From Synchiropus splendidus (taxonomy: Eukaryota > Chordata > Actinopteri > Syngnathiformes > Callionymidae): a stretch of DNA of 64,000 nt. Below the pieces are notes generated by a model that was not told where the DNA came from, did not search any database, and was given only the letters and a program-made list of their open reading frames with translations. Position numbers and translations under genes: made by a program. Numbering within the stretch: the first letter of the stretch is position 1; each line of letters opens with the position of its first letter. Positions 1-10,715 of the stretch are shown piece after piece. The stretch lies in NCBI RefSeq assembly GCF_027744825.2, contig NW_026527098.1:1-64000 (forward strand), given 5' to 3'.

Positions 1-93
1 CTGAGATAAGGTGGGTTTCGGAACGCCAAACATAAAAGTGTTGATAACTTTCGAAAAACACTTCAGAGAGCTTAGATTTGATGTGCACCTACT

Positions 94-108
94 AGAAAGA
101 CCCTTTCT
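94..108. repeat. 6-bp inverted repeat in every monomer
   Basis: AGAAAG and CTTTCT are separated by a 3-base ACC spacer. The element recurs once per 188 bp and is among the best conserved parts of the monomer. Rare disruptions are visible, such as CCTATCTG in the B monomers at 22748, 25004 and 33466, GACACTT in the monomer at 45498, and AAAGTCCC in the monomer at 59220. It could form a short hairpin in single-stranded DNA or be a protein-binding dyad; neither is shown by the sequence. Confidence 0.7.
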
Positions 109-139
109 GCTATAGTGGGAGGTTAAAATTTCATGTTCT

Positions 140-147
140 GAAGCTTC
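140..147. repeat. GAAGCTTC palindrome with a HindIII site
   Basis: An 8-bp palindrome holding AAGCTT occurs once per monomer in types with GCTTCCC. In GCTTTCC types only the inner 6 bp is palindromic, but AAGCTT is kept. The site is lost in at least three monomers, near 5591 (GAAGATTCCC), 14803 (GATGCTTCCC) and 25331 (GAGGCTTTCC). The array should therefore collapse to a 188-bp ladder on HindIII digestion, with dimers at those points. Confidence 0.8.
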
Positions 148-148
148 C

Positions 149-187
149 CTGAAAAGTTATGGCACAATGCGTAAAAACGCTTTTCAG
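149..187. repeat. Nested inverted repeats at the 3' end of the monomer
   Basis: CTGAAAAG at 149-156 is the exact reverse complement of CTTTTCAG at 180-187. Between them lies a second dyad, GCGT-AAAA-ACGC, at 169-180. The outer pair is conserved in almost all monomers. The inner one is intact only in types A and B and in some fused monomers, because other types read GCAC instead of GCGT. A third pair spans the monomer: ATAACTTT at 44-51 against AAAGTTAT at 153-160. Confidence 0.65.
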
Positions 188-188
188 C

Positions 189-375
189 CTGAGATAAGGT
201 GGGTTTCGGAACGCCAAACATAAAAGTGTTGATAACTTTGGAAAAACACTTCAGACAGTTTAGATTTGATGTGCAACTACTAGAAAGACCCTTTCTGCTA
301 TAGTGGGAGGTTAAAATTTCATGTTCTGAAGCTTCCTGAAAAGTTATGGCACAATGCACAAAAACGCTTTTCAGC
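189..375 (+). repeat. Length-variant monomer, 187 bp
   Basis: This TTGGA/GTTT/GCAAC monomer reads GCTTCCTG where others read GCTTCCCTG or GCTTTCCTG, a 1-bp deletion. The next monomer (376-562, type T) has the same deletion. Adjacent sharing suggests one event copied by exchange or conversion. The frame shift it causes lets minus-strand reading frames run across monomer boundaries here, which explains the spurious long ORFs. Confidence 0.9.
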
Positions 376-750
376 CTGAGATAAGGTGGGTTTCGGAACG
401 CCAAACATAAAAGTGTTGATAACTTTTGAAAAACACTTCAGACAGCTTAGATTTGATGTGCAACTACTAGAAAGACCCTTTCTGCTATAGTGGGAGGTTA
501 AAATTTCATGTTCTGAAGCTTCCTGAAAAGTTATGGCACAATGCACAAAAACGCTTTTCAGCCTGAGATAAGGTGGGTTTCGGAACGCCAAACATAAAAG
601 TGTTGATAACTTTCGAAAAACACTTCAGACAGCTTAGATTTGATGTGCACCTACTAGAAAGACCCTTTCTGCTATAGTGGGAGGTTAAAATTTCATGTTC
701 TGAAGCTTCCCTGAAAAGTTATGGCACAATGCGTAAAAACGCTTTTCAGC

Positions 751-937
751 CTGAGATAAGGTGGGTTTCGGAACGCCAAACATAAAAGTGTTGATAACTT
801 TGAAAAACACTTCAGACAGCTTAGATTTGATGTGCAACTACTAGAAAGACCCTTTCTGCTATAGTGGGAGGTTAAAATTTCATGTTCTGAAGCTTCCCTG
901 AAAAGTTATGGCACAATGCACAAAAACGCTTTTCAGC
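751..937 (+). repeat. Type T monomer with 1-bp deletion, 187 bp
   Basis: The stretch after GATAACTTT lacks one T compared with other T monomers and reads ACTTTGAAAAAC. The rest is type T: GACAGCTT, GCAAC, TTCCC, GCAC. The deletion appears private; the equivalent monomer in the next block, at 4700, is full length. Confidence 0.85.
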
Positions 938-1313
938 CTGAGATAAGGTGGGTTTCGGAACGCCAAACATAAAAGTGTTGATAACTTTCGAAAAACACTT
1001 CAGACAGCTTAGATTTGATGTGCACCTACTAGAAAGACCCTTTCTGCTATAGTGGGAGGTTAAAATTTCATGTTCTGAAGCTTCCCTGAAAAGTTATGGC
1101 ACAATGCGTAAAAACGCTTTTCAGCCTGAGATAAGGTGGGTTTCGGAACGCCAAACATAAAAGTGTTGATAACTTTGGAAAAACACTTCAGACAGTTTAG
1201 ATTTGATGTGCAACTACAAGAAAGACCCTTTCTGCTATAGTGGGAGGTTAAAATTTCATGTTCTGAAGCTTCCCTGAAAAGTTATGGCACAATGCACAAA
1301 AACGCTTTTCAGC

Positions 1314-1501
1314 CTGAGATAAGGTGGGTTTCGGAACGCCAAACATAAAAGTGTTGATAACTTTGGAAAAACACTTCAGACAGTTTAGATTTGATGTGCA
1401 CCTACTAGAAAGACCCTTTCTGCTATAGTGGGAGGTTAAAATTTCATGTTCTGAAGCTTCCCTGAAAAGTTATGGCACAATGCGTAAAAACGCTTTTCAG
1501 C
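1314..1501 (+). repeat. D/B fused monomer
   Basis: The 5' part is type D (TTGGA, GTTTAG) and the 3' part is type B (GCACC, TTCCC, GCGT), so the switch lies between monomer positions of about 71 and 86. The same fusion is present at 5264. The corresponding monomer at 8460 keeps GCAAC with GCGT, so its switch is further 3' or it was partly converted. Confidence 0.75.
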
Positions 1502-1879
1502 CTGAGATAAGGTGGGTTTCGGAACGCCAAACATAAAAGTGTTGATAACTTTGGAAAAAACACTTCAGACAGTTTAGATTTGATGTGCAACTACTAGAAA
1601 GACCCTTTCTGCTATAGTGGGAGGTTAAAATTTCATGTTCTGAAGCTTCCCTGAAAAGTTATGGCACAATGCACAAAAACGCTTTTCAGCCTGAGATAAG
1701 GTGGGTTTCGGAACGCCAAACATAAAAGTGTTGATAACTTTCGAAAAAACACTTCAGACAGCTTAGATTTGATGTGCACCTACTAGAAAGACCCTTTCTG
1801 CTATAGTGGGAGGTTAAAATTTCATGTTCTGAAGCTTCCCTGAAAAGTTATGGCACAATGCACAAAAACGCTTTTCAGC
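1502..1879 (+). repeat. Two adjacent 189-bp monomers with an extra A
   Basis: Monomers at 1502 (type D) and 1691 (type B') each carry one additional A in the A-run after TTGG or TTCG. The copies of these two monomers in the second block, at 5452 and 5640, have the normal run length. The insertions therefore arose after the block duplicated, or the second block lost them. Confidence 0.9.
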
Positions 1880-3947
1880 CTGAGATAAGGTGGGTTTCGG
1901 AACGCCAAACATAAAAGTGTTAATAACTTTGGAAAAACACTTCAGACAGTTTAGATTTGATGTGCAACTACTAGAAAGACCCTTTCTGCTATAGTGGGAG
2001 GTTAAAATTTCATGTTCTGAAGCTTTCCTGAAAAGTTATGGCACAATGCACAAAAACGCTTTTCAGCCTGAGATAAGGTGGGTTTCGGAACGCCAAACAT
2101 AAAAGTGTTGATAACTTTTGAAAAACACTTCAGACAGCTTAGATTTGATGTGCAACTACTAGAAAGACCCTTTCTGCTATAGTGGGAGGTTAAAATTTCA
2201 TGTTCTGAAGCTTCCCTGAAAAGTTATGGCACAATGCACAAAAACGCTTTTCAGCCTGAGATAAGGTGGGTTTCGGAACGCCAAACATAAAAGTGTTGAT
2301 AACTTTCGAAAAACACTTCAGACAGCTTAGATTTGATGTGCACCTACTAGAAAGACCCTTTCTGCTATAGTGGGAGGTTAAAATTTCATGTTCTGAAGCT
2401 TCCCTGAAAAGTTATGGCACAATGCGTAAAAACGCTTTTCAGCCTGAGATAAGGTGGGTTTCGGAACGCCAAACATAAAAGTGTTGATAACTTTGGAAAA
2501 ACACTTCAGACAGTTTAGATTTGATGTGCAACTACTAGAAAGACCCTTTCTGCTATAGTGGGAGGTTAAAATTTCATGTTCTGAAGCTTCCCTGAAAAGT
2601 TATGGCACAATGCACAAAAACGCTTTTCAGCCTGAGATAAGGTGGGTTTCGGGACGCCAAACATAAAAGTGTTAATAACTTTGGAAAAACACTTCAGACA
2701 GTTTAGATTTGATGTGCAACTACTAGAAAGACCCTTTCTGCTATAGTGGGAGGTTAAAATTTCATGTTCTGAAGCTTTCCTGAAAAGTTATGGCACAATG
2801 CACAAAAACGCTTTTCAGCCTGAGATAAGGTGGGTTTCGGAACGCCAAACATAAAAGTGTTGATAACTTTGGAAAAACACTTCAGACAGTTTAGATTTGA
2901 TGTGCAACTACTAGAAAGACCCTTTCTGCTATAGTGGGAGGTTAAAATTTCATGTTCTGAAGCTTTCCTGAAAAGTTATGGCACAATGCACAAAAACGCT
3001 TTTCAGCCTGAGATAAGGTGGGTTTCGGAACGCCAAACATAAAAGTGTTGATAACTTTTGAAAAACACTTCAGACAGCTTAGATTTGATGTGCAACTACT
3101 AGAAAGACCCTTTCTGCTATAGTGGGAGGTTAAAATTTCATGTTCTGAAGCTTCCCTGAAAAGTTATGGCACAATGCACAAAAACGCTTTTCAGCCTGAG
3201 ATAAAGTGGGTTTCGGAACGCCAAACATAAAAGTGTTGATAACTTTGGAAAAACACTTCAGACAGTTTAGATTTGATGTGCAACTACTAGAAAGACCCTT
3301 TCTGCTATAGTGGGAGGTTAAAATTTCATGTTCTGAAGCTTCCCTGAAAAGTTATGGCACAATGCACAAAAACGCTTTTCAGCCTGAGATAAGGTGGGTT
3401 TCGGAACGCCAAACATAAAAGTGTTGATAACTTTCGAAAAACACTTCAGACAGCTTAGATTTGATGTGCACCTACTAGAAAGACCCTTTCTGCTATAGTG
3501 GGAGGTTAAAATTTCATGTTCTGAAGCTTCCCTGAAAAGTTATGGCACAATGCACAAAAACGCTTTTCAGCCTGAGATAAGGTGGGTTTCGGAACGCCAA
3601 ACATAAAAGTGTTGATAACTTTTGAAAAACACTTCAGAGAGCTTAGATTTGATGTGCAACTACTAGAAAGACCCTTTCTGCTATAGTGGGAGGTTAAAAT
3701 TTCATGTTCTGAAGCTTCCCTGAAAAGTTATGGCACAATGCACAAAAACGCTTTTCAGCCTGAGATAAGGTGGGTTTCGGAACGCCAAACATAAAAGTGT
3801 TAATAACTTTGGAAAAACACTTCAGACAGTTTAGATTTGATGTGCAACTACTAGAAAGACCCTTTCTGCTATAGTGGGAGGTTAAAATTTCATGTTCTGA
3901 AGCTTTCCTGAAAAGTTATGGCACAATGCACAAAAACGCTTTTCAGC

Positions 3948-6900
3948 CTGAGACAAGGTGGGTTTCGGAACGCCAAACATAAAAGTGTTGATAACTTTCG
4001 AAAAACACTTCAGAGAGCTTAGATTTGATGTGCACCTACTAGAAAGACCCTTTCTGCTATAGTGGGAGGTTAAAATTTCATGTTCTGAAGCTTCCCTGAA
4101 AAGTTATGGCACAATGCGTAAAAACGCTTTTCAGCCTGAGATAAGGTGGGTTTCGGAACGCCAAACATAAAAGTGTTGATAACTTTGGAAAAACACTTCA
4201 GACAGTTTAGATTTGATGTGCAACTACTAGAAAGACCCTTTCTGCTATAGTGGGAGGTTAAAATTTCATGTTCTGAAGCTTTCCTGAAAAGTTATGGCAC
4301 AATGCACAAAAACGCTTTTCAGCCTGAGATAAGGTGGGTTTCGGAACGCCAAACATAAAAGTGTTGATAACTTTTGAAAAACACTTCAGACAGCTTAGAT
4401 TTGATGTGCAACTACTAGAAAGACCCTTTCTGCTATAGTGGGAGGTTAAAATTTCATGTTCTGAAGCTTCCCTGAAAAGTTATGGCACAATGCACAAAAA
4501 CGCTTTTCAGCCTGAGATAAGGTGGGTTTCGGAACGCCAAACATAAAAGTGTTGATAACTTTCGAAAAACACTTCAGACAGCTTAGATTTGATGTGCACC
4601 TACTAGAAAGACCCTTTCTGCTATAGTGGGAGGTTAAAATTTCATGTTCTGAAGCTTCCCTGAAAAGTTATGGCACAATGCGTAAAAACGCTTTTCAGCC
4701 TGAGATAAGGTGGGTTTCGGAACGCCAAACATAAAAGTGTTGATAACTTTTGAAAAACACTTCAGACAGCTTAGATTTGATGTGCAACTACTAGAAAGAC
4801 CCTTTCTGCTATAGTGGGAGGTTAAAATTTCATGTTCTGAAGCTTCCCTGAAAAGTTATGGCACAATGCACAAAAACGCTTTTCAGCCTGAGATAAGGTG
4901 GGTTTCGGAACGCCAAACATAAAAGTGTTGATAACTTTCGAAAAACACTTCAGACAGCTTAGATTTGATGTGCACCTACTAGAAAGACCCTTTCTGCTAT
5001 AGTGGGAGGTTAAAATTTCATGTTCTGAAGCTTCCCTGAAAAGTTATGGCACAATGCGTAAAAACGCTTTTCAGCCTGAGATAAGGTGGGTTTCGGAACG
5101 CCAAACATAAAAGTGTTGATAACTTTGGAAAAACACTTCAGACAGTTTAGATTTGATGTGCAACTACAAGAAAGACCCTTTCTGCTATAGTGGGAGGTTA
5201 AAATTTCATGTTCTGAAGCTTCCCTGAAAAGTTATGGCACAATGCACAAAAACGCATTTCAGCCTGAGATAAGGTGGGTTTCGGAACGCCAAACATAAAA
5301 GTGTTGATAACTTTGGAAAAACACTTCAGACAGTTTAGATTTGATGTGCACCTACTAGAAAGACCCTTTCTGCTATAGTGGGAGGTTAAAATTTCATGTT
5401 CTGAAGCTTCCCTGAAAAGTTATGGCACAATGCGTAAAAACGCTTTTCAGCCTGAGATAAGGTGGGTTTCGGAACGCCAAACATAAAAGTGTTGATAACT
5501 TTGGAAAAACACTTCAGACAGTTTAGATTTGATGTGCAACTACTAGAAAGACCCTTTCTGCTATAGTGGGAGGTTAAAATTTCATGTTCTGAAGATTCCC
5601 TGAAAAGTTATGGCACAATGCACAAAAACGCTTTTCAGCCTGAGATAAGGTGGGTTTCGGAACGCCAAACATAAAAGTGTTGATAACTTTCGAAAAACAC
5701 TTCAGACAGCTTAGATTTGATGTGCACCTACTAGAAAGACCCTTTCTGCTATAGTGGGAGGTTAAAATTTCATGTTCTGAAGCTTCCCTGAAAAGTTATG
5801 GCACAATGCACAAAAACGCTTTTCAGCCTGAGATAAGGTGGGTTTCGGAACGCCAAACATAAAAGTGTTAATAACTTTGGAAAAACACTTCAGACAGTTT
5901 AGATTTGATGTGCAACTACTAGAAAGACCCTTTCTGCTATAGTGGGAGGTTAAAATTTCATGTTCTGAAGCTTTCCTGAAAAGTTATGGCACAATGCACA
6001 AAAACGCTTTTCAGCCTGAGATAAGGTGGGTTTCGGAACGCCAAACATAAAAGTGTTGATAACTTTTGAAAAACACTTCAGACAGCTTAGATTTGATGTG
6101 CAACTACTAGAAAGACCCTTTCTGCTATAGTGGGAGGTTAAAATTTCATGTTCTGAAGCTTCCCTGAAAAGTTATGGCACAATGCACAAAAACGCTTTTC
6201 AGCCTGAGATAAGGTGGGTTTCGGAACGCCAAACATAAAAGTGTTGATAACTTTCGAAAAACACTTCAGACAGCTTAGATTTGATGTGCACCTACTAGAA
6301 AGACCCTTTCTGCTATAGTGGGAGGTTAAAATTTCATGTTCTGAAGCTTCCCTGAAAAGTTATGGCACAATGCGTAAAAACGCTTTTCAGCCTGAGATAA
6401 GGTGGGTTTCGGAACGCCAAACATAAAAGTGTTGATAACTTTGGAAAAACACTTCAGACAGTTTAGATTTGATGTGCAACTACTAGAAAGACCCTTTCTG
6501 CTATAGTGGGAGGTTAAAATTTCATGTTCTGAAGCTTCCCTGAAAAGTTATGGCACAATGCACAAAAACGCTTTTCAGCCTGAGATAAGGAGGGTTTCGG
6601 AACGCCAAACATAAAAGTGTTAATAACTTTGGAAAAACACTTCAGACAGTTTAGATTTGATGTGCAACTACTAGAAAGACCCTTTCTGCTATAGTGGGAG
6701 GTTAAAATTTCATGTTCTGAAGCTTTCCTGAAAAGTTATGGCACAATGCACAAAAACGCTTTTCAGCCTGAGATAAGGTGGGTTTCGGAACGCCAAACAT
6801 AAAAGTGTTGATAACTTTGGAAAAACACTTCAGACAGTTTAGATTTGATGTGCAACTACTAGAAAGACCCTTTCTGCTATAGTGGGAGGTTAAAATTTCA

Positions 6901-7707
6901 TGTTCTGAAGCTTTCCTGAAAAGTTATGGCACAATGCACAAAAACGCTTTTCAGCCTGAGATAAGGTGGGTTTCGGAACGCCAAACATAAAAGTGTTGAT
7001 AACTTTTGAAAAACACTTCAGACAGCTTAGATTTGATGTGCAACTACTAGAAAGACCCTTTCTGCTATAGTGGGAGGTTAAAATTTCATGTTCTGAAGCT
7101 TCCCTGAAAAGTTATGGCACAATGCACAAAAACGCTTTTCAGCCTGAGATAAAGTGGGTTTCGGAACGCCAAACATAAAAGTGTTGATAACTTTGGAAAA
7201 ACACTTCAGACAGTTTAGATTTGATGTGCAACTACTAGAAAGACCCTTTCTGCTATAGTGGGAGGTTAAAATTTCATGTTCTGAAGCTTCCCTGAAAAGT
7301 TATGGCACAATGCACAAAAACGCTTTTCAGCCTGAGATAAGGTGGGTTTCGGAACGCCAAACATAAAAGTGTTGATAACTTTCGAAAAACACTTCAGACA
7401 GCTTAGATTTGATGTGCACCTACTAGAAAGACCCTTTCTGCTATAGTGGGAGGTTAAAATTTCATGTTCTGAAGCTTCCCTGAAAAGTTATGGCACAATG
7501 CACAAAAACGCTTTTCAGCCTGAGATAAGGTGGGTTTCGGAACGCCAAACATAAAAGTGTTGATAACTTTTGAAAAACACTTCAGAGAGCTTAGATTTGA
7601 TGTGCACCTACTAGAAAGACCCTTTCTGCTATAGTGGGAGGTTAAAATTTCATGTTCTGAAGCTTCCCTGAAAAGTTATGGCACAATGCACAAAAACGCT
7701 TTTCAGC
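3948..7707 (+). repeat. Second copy of the 21-monomer duplication
   Basis: Collinear with the first copy at 21 monomers. Differences are few: GAAGATTCCC near 5591 destroys a HindIII site, AAAACGCATTTC appears near 5255, and AAGGAGGG near 6588. The last monomer, at 7520, has GCACC where its partner at 3572 has GCAAC. The monomers from 7708 then repeat the order that began at 4512. Confidence 0.85.
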
Positions 7708-10700
7708 CTGAGATAAGGTGGGTTTCGGAACGCCAAACATAAAAGTGTTGATAACTTTCGAAAAACACTTCAGACAGCTTAGATTTGATGTGCACCTACT
7801 AGAAAGACCCTTTCTGCTATAGTGGGAGGTTAAAATTTCATGTTCTGAAGCTTCCCTGAAAAGTTATGGCACAATGCGTGAAAACGCTTTTCAGCCTGAG
7901 ATAAGGTGGGTTTCGGAACGCCAAACATAAAAGTGTTGATAACTTTTGAAAAACACTTCAGACAGCTTAGATTTGATGTGCAACTACTAGAAAGACCCTT
8001 TCTGCTATAGTGGGAGGTTAAAATTTCATGTTCTGAAGCTTCCCTGAAAAGTTATGGCACAATGCACAAAAACGCTTTTCAGCCTGAGATAAGGTGGGTT
8101 TCGGAACGCCAAACATAAAAGTGTTAATAACTTTCGAAAAACACTTCAGACAGCTTAGATTTGATGTGCACCTACTAGAAAGACCCTTTCTGCTATAGTG
8201 GGAGGTTAAAATTTCATGTTCTGAAGCTTCCCTGAAAAGTTATGGCACAATGCGTAAAAACGCTTTTCAGCCTGAGATAAGGTGGGTTTCGGAACGCCAA
8301 ACATAAAAGTGTTGATAACTTTGGAAAAACACTTCAGACAGTTTAGATTTGATGTGCAACTACAAGAAAGACCCTTTCTGCTATAGTGGGAGGTTAAAAT
8401 TTCATGTTCTGAAGCTTCCCTGAAAAGTTATGGCACAATGCACAAAAACGCTTTTCAGCCTGAGATAAGGTGGGTTTCGGAACGCCAAACATAAAAGTGT
8501 TGATAACTTTGGAAAAACACTTCAGACAGTTTAGATTTGATGTGCAACTACTAGAAAGACCCTTTCTGCTATAGTGGGAGGTTAAAATTTCATGTTCTGA
8601 AGCTTCCCTGAAAAGTTATGGCACAATGCGTAAAAACGCTTTTCAGCCTGAGATAAGGTGGGTTTCGGAACGCCAAACATAAAAGTGTTGATAACTTTGG
8701 AAAAACACTTCAGACAGTTTAGATTTGATGTGCAACTACTAGAAAGACCCTTTCTGCTATAGTGGGAGGTTAAAATTTCATGTTCTGAAGCTTCCCTGAA
8801 AAGTTATGGCACAATGCACAAAAACGCTTTTCAGCCTGAGATAAGGTGGGTTTCGGAACGCCAAACATAAAAGTGTTGATAACTTTCGAAAAACACTTCA
8901 GACAGCTTAGATTTGATGTGCACCTACTAGAAAGACCCTTTCTGCTATAGTGGGAGGTTAAAATTTCATGTTCTGAAGCTTCCCTGAAAAGTTATGGCAC
9001 AATGCGTAAAAACGCTTTTCAGCCTGAGATAAGGTGGGTTTCGGAACGCCAAACATAAAAGTGTTGATAACTTTGGAAAAACACTTCAGACAGTTTAGAT
9101 TTGATGTGCAACTACTAGAAAGACCCTTTCTGCTATAGTGGGAGGTTAAAATTTCATGTTCTGAAGCTTCCCTGAAAAGTTATGGCACAATGCACAAAAA
9201 CGCTTTTCAGCCTGAGATAAGGTGGGTTTCGGAACGCCAAACATAAAAGTGTTAATAACTTTGGAAAAACACTTCAGACAGTTTAGATTTGATGTGCAAC
9301 TACTAGAAAGACCCTTTCTGCTATAGTGGGAGGTTAAAATTTCATGTTCTGAAGCTTTCCTGAAAAGTTATGGCACAATGCACAAAAACGCTTTTCAGCC
9401 TGAGATAAGGTGGGTTTCGGAACGCCAAACATAAAAGTGTTGATAACTTTTGAAAAACACTTCAGACAGCTTAGATTTGATGTGCAACTACTAGAAAGAC
9501 CCTTTCTGCTATAGTGGGAGGTTAAAATTTCATGTTCTGAAGCTTCCCTGAAAAGTTATGGCACAATGCACAAAAACGCTTTTCAGCCTGAGATAAGGTG
9601 GGTTTCGGAACGCCAAACATAAAAGTGTTGATAACTTTCGAAAAACACTTCAGACAGCTTAGATTTGATGTGCACCTACTAGAAAGACCCTTTCTGCTAT
9701 AGTGGGAGGTTAAAATTTCATGTTCTGAAGCTTCCCTGAAAAGTTATGGCACAATGCGTAAAAACGCTTTTCAGCCTGAGATAAGGTGGGTTTCGGAACG
9801 CCAAACATAAAAGTGTTGATAACTTTGGAAAAACACTTCAGACAGTTTAGATTTGATGTGCAACTACTAGAAAGACCCTTTCTGCTATAGTGGGAGGTTA
9901 AAATTTCATGTTCTGAAGCTTCCCTGAAAAGTTATGGCACAATGCACAAAAACGCTTTTCAGCCTGAGATAAGGTGGGTTTCGGAACGCCAAACATAAAA
10001 GTGTTAATAACTTTGGAAAAACACTTCAGACAGTTTAGATTTGATGTGCAACTACTAGAAAGACCCTTTCTGCTATAGTGGGAGGTTAAAATTTCATGTT
10101 CTGAAGCTTTCCTGAAAAGTTATGGCACAATGCACAAAAACGCTTTTCAGCCTGAGATAAGGTGGGTTTCGGAACGCCAAACATAAAAGTGTTGATAACT
10201 TTGGAAAAACACTTCAGACAGTTTAGATTTGATGTGCAACTACTAGAAAGACCCTTTCTGCTATAGTGGGAGGTTAAAATTTCATGTTCTGAAGCTTTCC
10301 TGAAAAGTTATGGCACAATGCACAAAAACGCTTTTCAGCCTGAGATAAGGTGGGTTTCGGAACGCCAAACATAAAAGTGTTGATAACTTTTGAAAAACAC
10401 TTCAGACAGCTTAGATTTGATGTGCAACTACTAGAAAGACCCTTTCTGCTATAGTGGGAGGTTAAAATTTCATGTTCTGAAGCTTCCCTGAAAAGTTATG
10501 GCACAATGCACAAAAACGCTTTTCAGCCTGAGATAAAGTGGGTTTCGGAACGCCAAACATAAAAGTGTTGATAACTTTGGAAAAACACTTCAGACAGTTT
10601 AGATTTGATGTGCAACTACTAGAAAGACCCTTTCTGCTATAGTGGGAGGTTAAAATTTCATGTTCTGAAGCTTCCCTGAAAAGTTATGGCACAATGCACA

Positions 10701-10715
10701 AAAACGCTTTTCAGC
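7708..10715 (+). repeat. Third related block with one extra monomer
   Basis: The order is B-T-B(GTTAAT)-D*(TACAAG near 8361)-(D/B)-D-B-D-E-T-B-D-E-G-T-D(AAAGTGG near 10533). It matches the two earlier blocks, except that the single B' monomer there is a full B followed by a full D here. This is what is expected if B' is a B/D fusion that lost exactly one unit. The block starts 17 monomers after the equivalent point at 4512. Confidence 0.8.
8084..8271 (+). repeat. Mosaic monomer: E-type start on a B body
   Basis: It has GTTAATAAC, the mark of E monomers, followed by TTCGA, GACAGCTT, GCACC and GCGT of type B. It occupies the place of an ordinary B monomer in the neighbouring blocks (938 and 4888). 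A short conversion tract from an E monomer or a recurrent G-to-A change would both explain it. Confidence 0.7.

Larger units (their letters stand above)
1..188 (+). repeat. Reference satellite monomer (type A)
   Basis: This is the first complete unit, used here for within-monomer numbering. It has 75 G/C of 188 (about 40%). It carries five CpGs, at 19, 24, 52, 170 and 178; those at 52 and 170 exist only in some monomer types. It contains several small palindromes: TTCGAA at 50-55, GTGCAC at 83-88, AGAAAG-ACC-CTTTCT at 94-108, CTATAG at 110-115, GAAGCTTC at 140-147, and GCGT-AAAA-ACGC at 169-180. The start point is arbitrary because the array has no natural monomer boundary. The length is close to one nucleosome plus linker, a common size for centromeric satellites; phasing of nucleosomes is an inference. 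Confidence 0.95.
1..3759 (+). repeat. First copy of a 21-monomer duplication
   Basis: The monomer order from 563 is B-T-B-D*-(D/B)-D-B'-E-T-B-D-E-G-T-D(AAAGTGG)-B'-(T/F). The same order recurs from 4512, at an offset of 3948-3950 bp, which is 21 monomers. Shared private marks include TACAAG in the D* monomer (1217 and 5166) and AAAGTGG in a D monomer (3205 and 7153). The three monomers before 563 also match those from 3948, allowing for the 1-bp deletions. The next monomer, at 3760, is type E. Confidence 0.85.

Noticed and set aside
43..66. CENP-B box
   Set aside because: TTCGAAAAA in A, B, F and X monomers fits the first half of the NTTCGNNNNANNCGGGN pattern, but the CGGG part reads CTTC. 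No monomer was seen with a full match.
103..125. Promoter or TATA-like signal at CTATAGTGGG
   Set aside because: It is repeated in every monomer with no downstream gene; a CTATAG palindrome alone is not evidence of a promoter.
123..404. Minus-strand open reading frame of 93 codons
   Set aside because: It is satellite sequence read backwards from a TTG start. It stays open only because of the 1-bp deletion in the 189-375 monomer, and it repeats its own beginning after about one monomer. No known domain.
319..591. Minus-strand open reading frame of 90 codons
   Set aside because: Same origin as the one at 123-404, one monomer along, again from a TTG start and kept open by the 1-bp deletion in the 376-562 monomer. 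Nearly identical translation because the DNA is a tandem repeat.
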